Below, one piece after another: positions 7,717-9,083 of a stretch of DNA of 9,083 nucleotides; position 1 is the first letter of the stretch, and each line of letters starts with the position of its first letter. The DNA lies in contig PLYB01000101.1 in the NCBI GenBank assembly GCA_003151655.1, forward strand, positions 1 to 9,083, read 5' to 3'. Origin of the DNA: Gallionellaceae bacterium (GTDB lineage Bacteria; Pseudomonadota; Gammaproteobacteria; Burkholderiales; Gallionellaceae). The notes under the pieces are model-generated. The model did not search any database. It was not told the origin of the DNA and saw only the letters and a list, made by a program, of their open reading frames with translations. Made by a program: the position numbers and the translations under genes.

Positions 7717-7860
7717 TGCTCGTGAAGAATATTATTTTTGTTTTTGCGATGCATCATCATTAATCCGGTGCCAGCATATTTCGAGTGGCTGATTTTATCC
7801 CAAAAACGGATGCAGGGATGTTTGCTGAAGGCTCCGGGAGTTTTAAATGGCTGTTCCGCA

Positions 7861-7895
7861 AACGATAAGGCCAGCATTATGCTGGCCTTATCGTT
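7861..7895 (-). terminator. Perfect 17-bp inverted repeat, probable terminator of the porin/PstS-like unit
   Basis: The arm AACGATAAGGCCAGCAT (7861-7877) and its exact complement (7879-7895) flank one central base. It begins about 64 nt downstream of the PstS-like stop on the minus strand and about 145 nt before gspL. Neither side has a proper T-tract: in the minus direction the stem ends CTTATCGTT followed by TGCGG. It may be a weak terminator, an mRNA-stabilising hairpin or a protein-binding palindrome. The rest of the 7717-7958 gap holds no credible gene. Confidence 0.55.
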
Positions 7896-7909
7896 GAAGC
7901 TGAAGCAGA

Positions 7910-7923
7910 ATGCTGACTTATCG
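7910..7923. repeat. Partial third copy of the inverted-repeat arm
   Basis: ATGCTGACTTATCG here closely matches ATGCTGGCCTTATCG, the right arm of the neighbouring palindrome at 7879-7893 (one base deleted, one substituted). In the minus-strand transcript this copy comes before the palindrome and could pair with the distal arm in place of the normal partner. It may be chance or a relic of repeat expansion. Confidence 0.4.
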
Positions 7924-7958
7924 ATTTCGCTTCATATTGCTATTTTTAAAACACTACC

Positions 7959-8498
7959 TTACTTGCTGGCGATCACTTTCATCCCCATCAGTTCAGTGAT
8001 GTCAATGTTGCCGACTTCACCCGATCTGAATTGGGCATAACCGATGATATCCGCAATACTGTCCAGCCCGGACTGCGAGCCACCTTTGCTACGCGCGATT
8101 ACATTCATGCCCGGTTTCAGATCAGCCTCGTCAATGTAACCGACTGCACCCGGTGTGGATTGCACGTACTTGATAACATCGGCATCATTTGCCAATTCTG
8201 CCGGTGGAGCGCCCTTGCCAATATAGCGTCGCACCGTCCAGTAGGCCGTATACTTTTCCTCATCCTGATTAAGAAACCCCTGCAAGAAAAGATTACGTGC
8301 AGTCGTGCCGGATTTGATTCCGACCGGCGTGATGTTGATGCCTGAAACAGAAATGACTTTTCCGGTGTAAACCTTTTGAATTGTCACCGAGTCCATCTTC
8401 GGAACATTACTGTTTCCGATCACTACAATTTCACCTGCATGGGCTTGGGCGAACAGCAGAGAAGCGGTCAGTGATACAACTTTAAATGTCGTTTTCAT
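7959..8498 (-). CDS. Short PstS-like periplasmic substrate-binding protein
   Basis: A secreted protein of the PBP-like family related to the phosphate-binding protein PstS. The first 21 residues form a signal peptide (K near the N-terminus, hydrophobic core, A-H-A at 19-21 before Gly22). The mature part has only about 158 residues, half of a normal PstS. Family features are the Y-T-G-K-V block (44-48) followed by ITPVGIKSGTTARNLFLQGFL, then Y-W-T-V-R-R-Y-I-G-K-G-A-P-P (86-99), and TPGAVGYI (115-122). Residues 138-179 look like a diverged repeat of 95-138. No ABC permease or ATPase gene is visible nearby. The gene follows the porin with a Shine-Dalgarno overlapping the porin stop, so the two are co-expressed. 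Ligand is not known: phosphate or another oxyanion is possible, and a sensing role is also possible. Confidence 0.8.
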   Translation of the reverse strand: MKTTFKVVSLTASLLFAQAHAGEIVVIGNSNVPKMDSVTIQKVYTGKVISVSGINITPVGIKSGTTARNLFLQGFLNQDEEKYTAYWTVRRYIGKGAPPAELANDADVIKYVQSTPGAVGYIDEADLKPGMNVIARSKGGSQSGLDSIADIIGYAQFRSGEVGNIDITELMGMKVIASK

Positions 8499-8504
8499 GA
8501 TCGT

Positions 8505-8512
8505 CCCCCCTT
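8505..8512 (-). promoter_or_regulatory. Strong ribosome binding site of the PstS-like gene, overlapping the porin stop
   Basis: On the minus strand AAGGGGGG lies six nt before the ATG at 8498-8496. Its first two bases belong to the TAA stop codon of the porin gene (8513-8511). This fixes the start and implies that porin and binding protein are translated from one mRNA. Confidence 0.8.
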
Positions 8513-9083
8513 AAAATACAAAGTTGTAAGAAAATGACAGCACATCAATATCTTGATTGCTGACATTGCCACCGGAAGGCGCATCGACGAAGCTTGACGC
8601 TATCCCTACATGCGTTCGCGCCCATTCCGCCTTGATTTTCTGCGTGGGGGAGATTCGGTAAGAAGTTCCCAACGCGATCGTGTTTTGATCATAAACCAGC
8701 AAGCCGTCGGCCAGCACTCGTTGGGCAGCGTTGATTGCATTCACCGCCCCTGTAACTTGCGGGACAGTCCCAAAGGTCAGGTCGGTTAGTCCTGCGTTGC
8801 TATTCATTGCCTGATAAAGGCTGAGTGCATCGGAACGGGATTGAATCTGCGCATAGGAAACATAAGGTGTCCATGCATCTATATCTTTGAGCAGTGCCAA
8901 GTATCCGCCATTGGTATCGACCCCGCTCAAGCCATTGGTGATTTCTCTGCGACCATATTCTCCAATCAATCTGAAGTCTTGCGGCAGATGAATTTCTGTA
9001 CCCAGAGTGAAGACCACGCTATTTACACTTCCGATATAGGCTTGCGGCAACACAGAGTACGCCGTTCCGCTAGTTGCGCCAGT
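8511..9083 (-). CDS. Porin-like outer-membrane protein, C-terminal part (5' end outside window)
   Basis: The frame stays open to the end of the window, so only the last 190 residues are seen; a GTG at 9053 is internal, because in-frame codons (TGATSGTAYS) precede it. The sequence alternates polar and hydrophobic residues in beta-strand fashion, with repeated strands such as FRLIGEYGRREI, TPYVSYAQIQS, NTIALGTSYRIS and QKIKAEWARTHVGI. It ends LSFSYNFVF, the terminal aromatic signature recognised by the outer-membrane assembly (BAM) machinery. It is likely a trimeric-type or general porin letting small solutes into the periplasm. Substrate cannot be told from this part. It directly precedes and overlaps the translation signal of the PstS-like gene, suggesting that the two handle the same solute. 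Family assignment is by general porin character, not by a specific motif. Confidence 0.75.
   Translation of the reverse strand, partial: TGATSGTAYSVLPQAYIGSVNSVVFTLGTEIHLPQDFRLIGEYGRREITNGLSGVDTNGGYLALLKDIDAWTPYVSYAQIQSRSDALSLYQAMNSNAGLTDLTFGTVPQVTGAVNAINAAQRVLADGLLVYDQNTIALGTSYRISPTQKIKAEWARTHVGIASSFVDAPSGGNVSNQDIDVLSFSYNFVF

Noticed and set aside
7717..7800. Possible promoter for gspL on the minus strand (TTGGGA with AATATG, or TAATAT near the start)
   Set aside because: Each pair matches the sigma70 consensus poorly, and the second lies too close to the ATG; not strong enough to list.
7738..8040. Plus-strand open frame (100 codons) in the gspL-PstS-like gap
   Set aside because: It runs through the palindrome and into the antisense of the PstS-like gene, has no ribosome binding site and no protein-like features.
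8511..9053. GTG at 9053 as the start of the porin-like gene
   Set aside because: The frame continues upstream to the window edge with porin-like residues, no ribosome binding site precedes the GTG, and no signal peptide follows it.

Overview
The window reads as a chromosomal segment of a Gram-negative proteobacterium, most likely a betaproteobacterium. The infB-rbfA-truB-rpsO-pnp order, the beta-type IF2 C-terminus, the type II secretion genes and an outer-membrane porin all point that way. The protein style recalls Gallionellaceae/Nitrosomonadales, but that narrower placement is from memory and is inference only.

Plus strand, 1-5118: a conserved translation and RNA-metabolism operon. It starts inside infB (IF2, 5' end outside the window) and continues through rbfA (one-base overlap), truB (5-nt gap), rpsO and pnp. 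The first three genes serve initiation, 30S maturation and tRNA U55 pseudouridylation. A good sigma70-like promoter candidate lies just upstream of rpsO. A terminator/attenuator-like hairpin separates rpsO from pnp, so the operon is probably read through with internal regulation. pnp is best started at a TTG with a well-placed ribosome binding site. A hairpin follows pnp, and then a strong bidirectional terminator marks the convergent junction.

Minus strand, 7716-5216: gspL-gspM-gspN, the inner-membrane assembly-platform end of a type II secretion system, tightly packed (4-nt overlap, then a 6-nt gap). The expected upstream neighbour gspK is absent.

Minus strand, 9083-7959: the end of a porin-like outer-membrane protein gene (5' end outside the window), followed at once by a short secreted PstS-like substrate-binding protein whose Shine-Dalgarno sequence overlaps the porin stop codon. 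A perfect 17-bp inverted repeat lies between this pair and gspL. The PstS-like protein has half the usual PstS length and carries a C-terminal segment that looks like a diverged tandem copy of the segment before it. This is the most unusual signal here. Otherwise the window is conventional, and I see no clear new multi-gene system.
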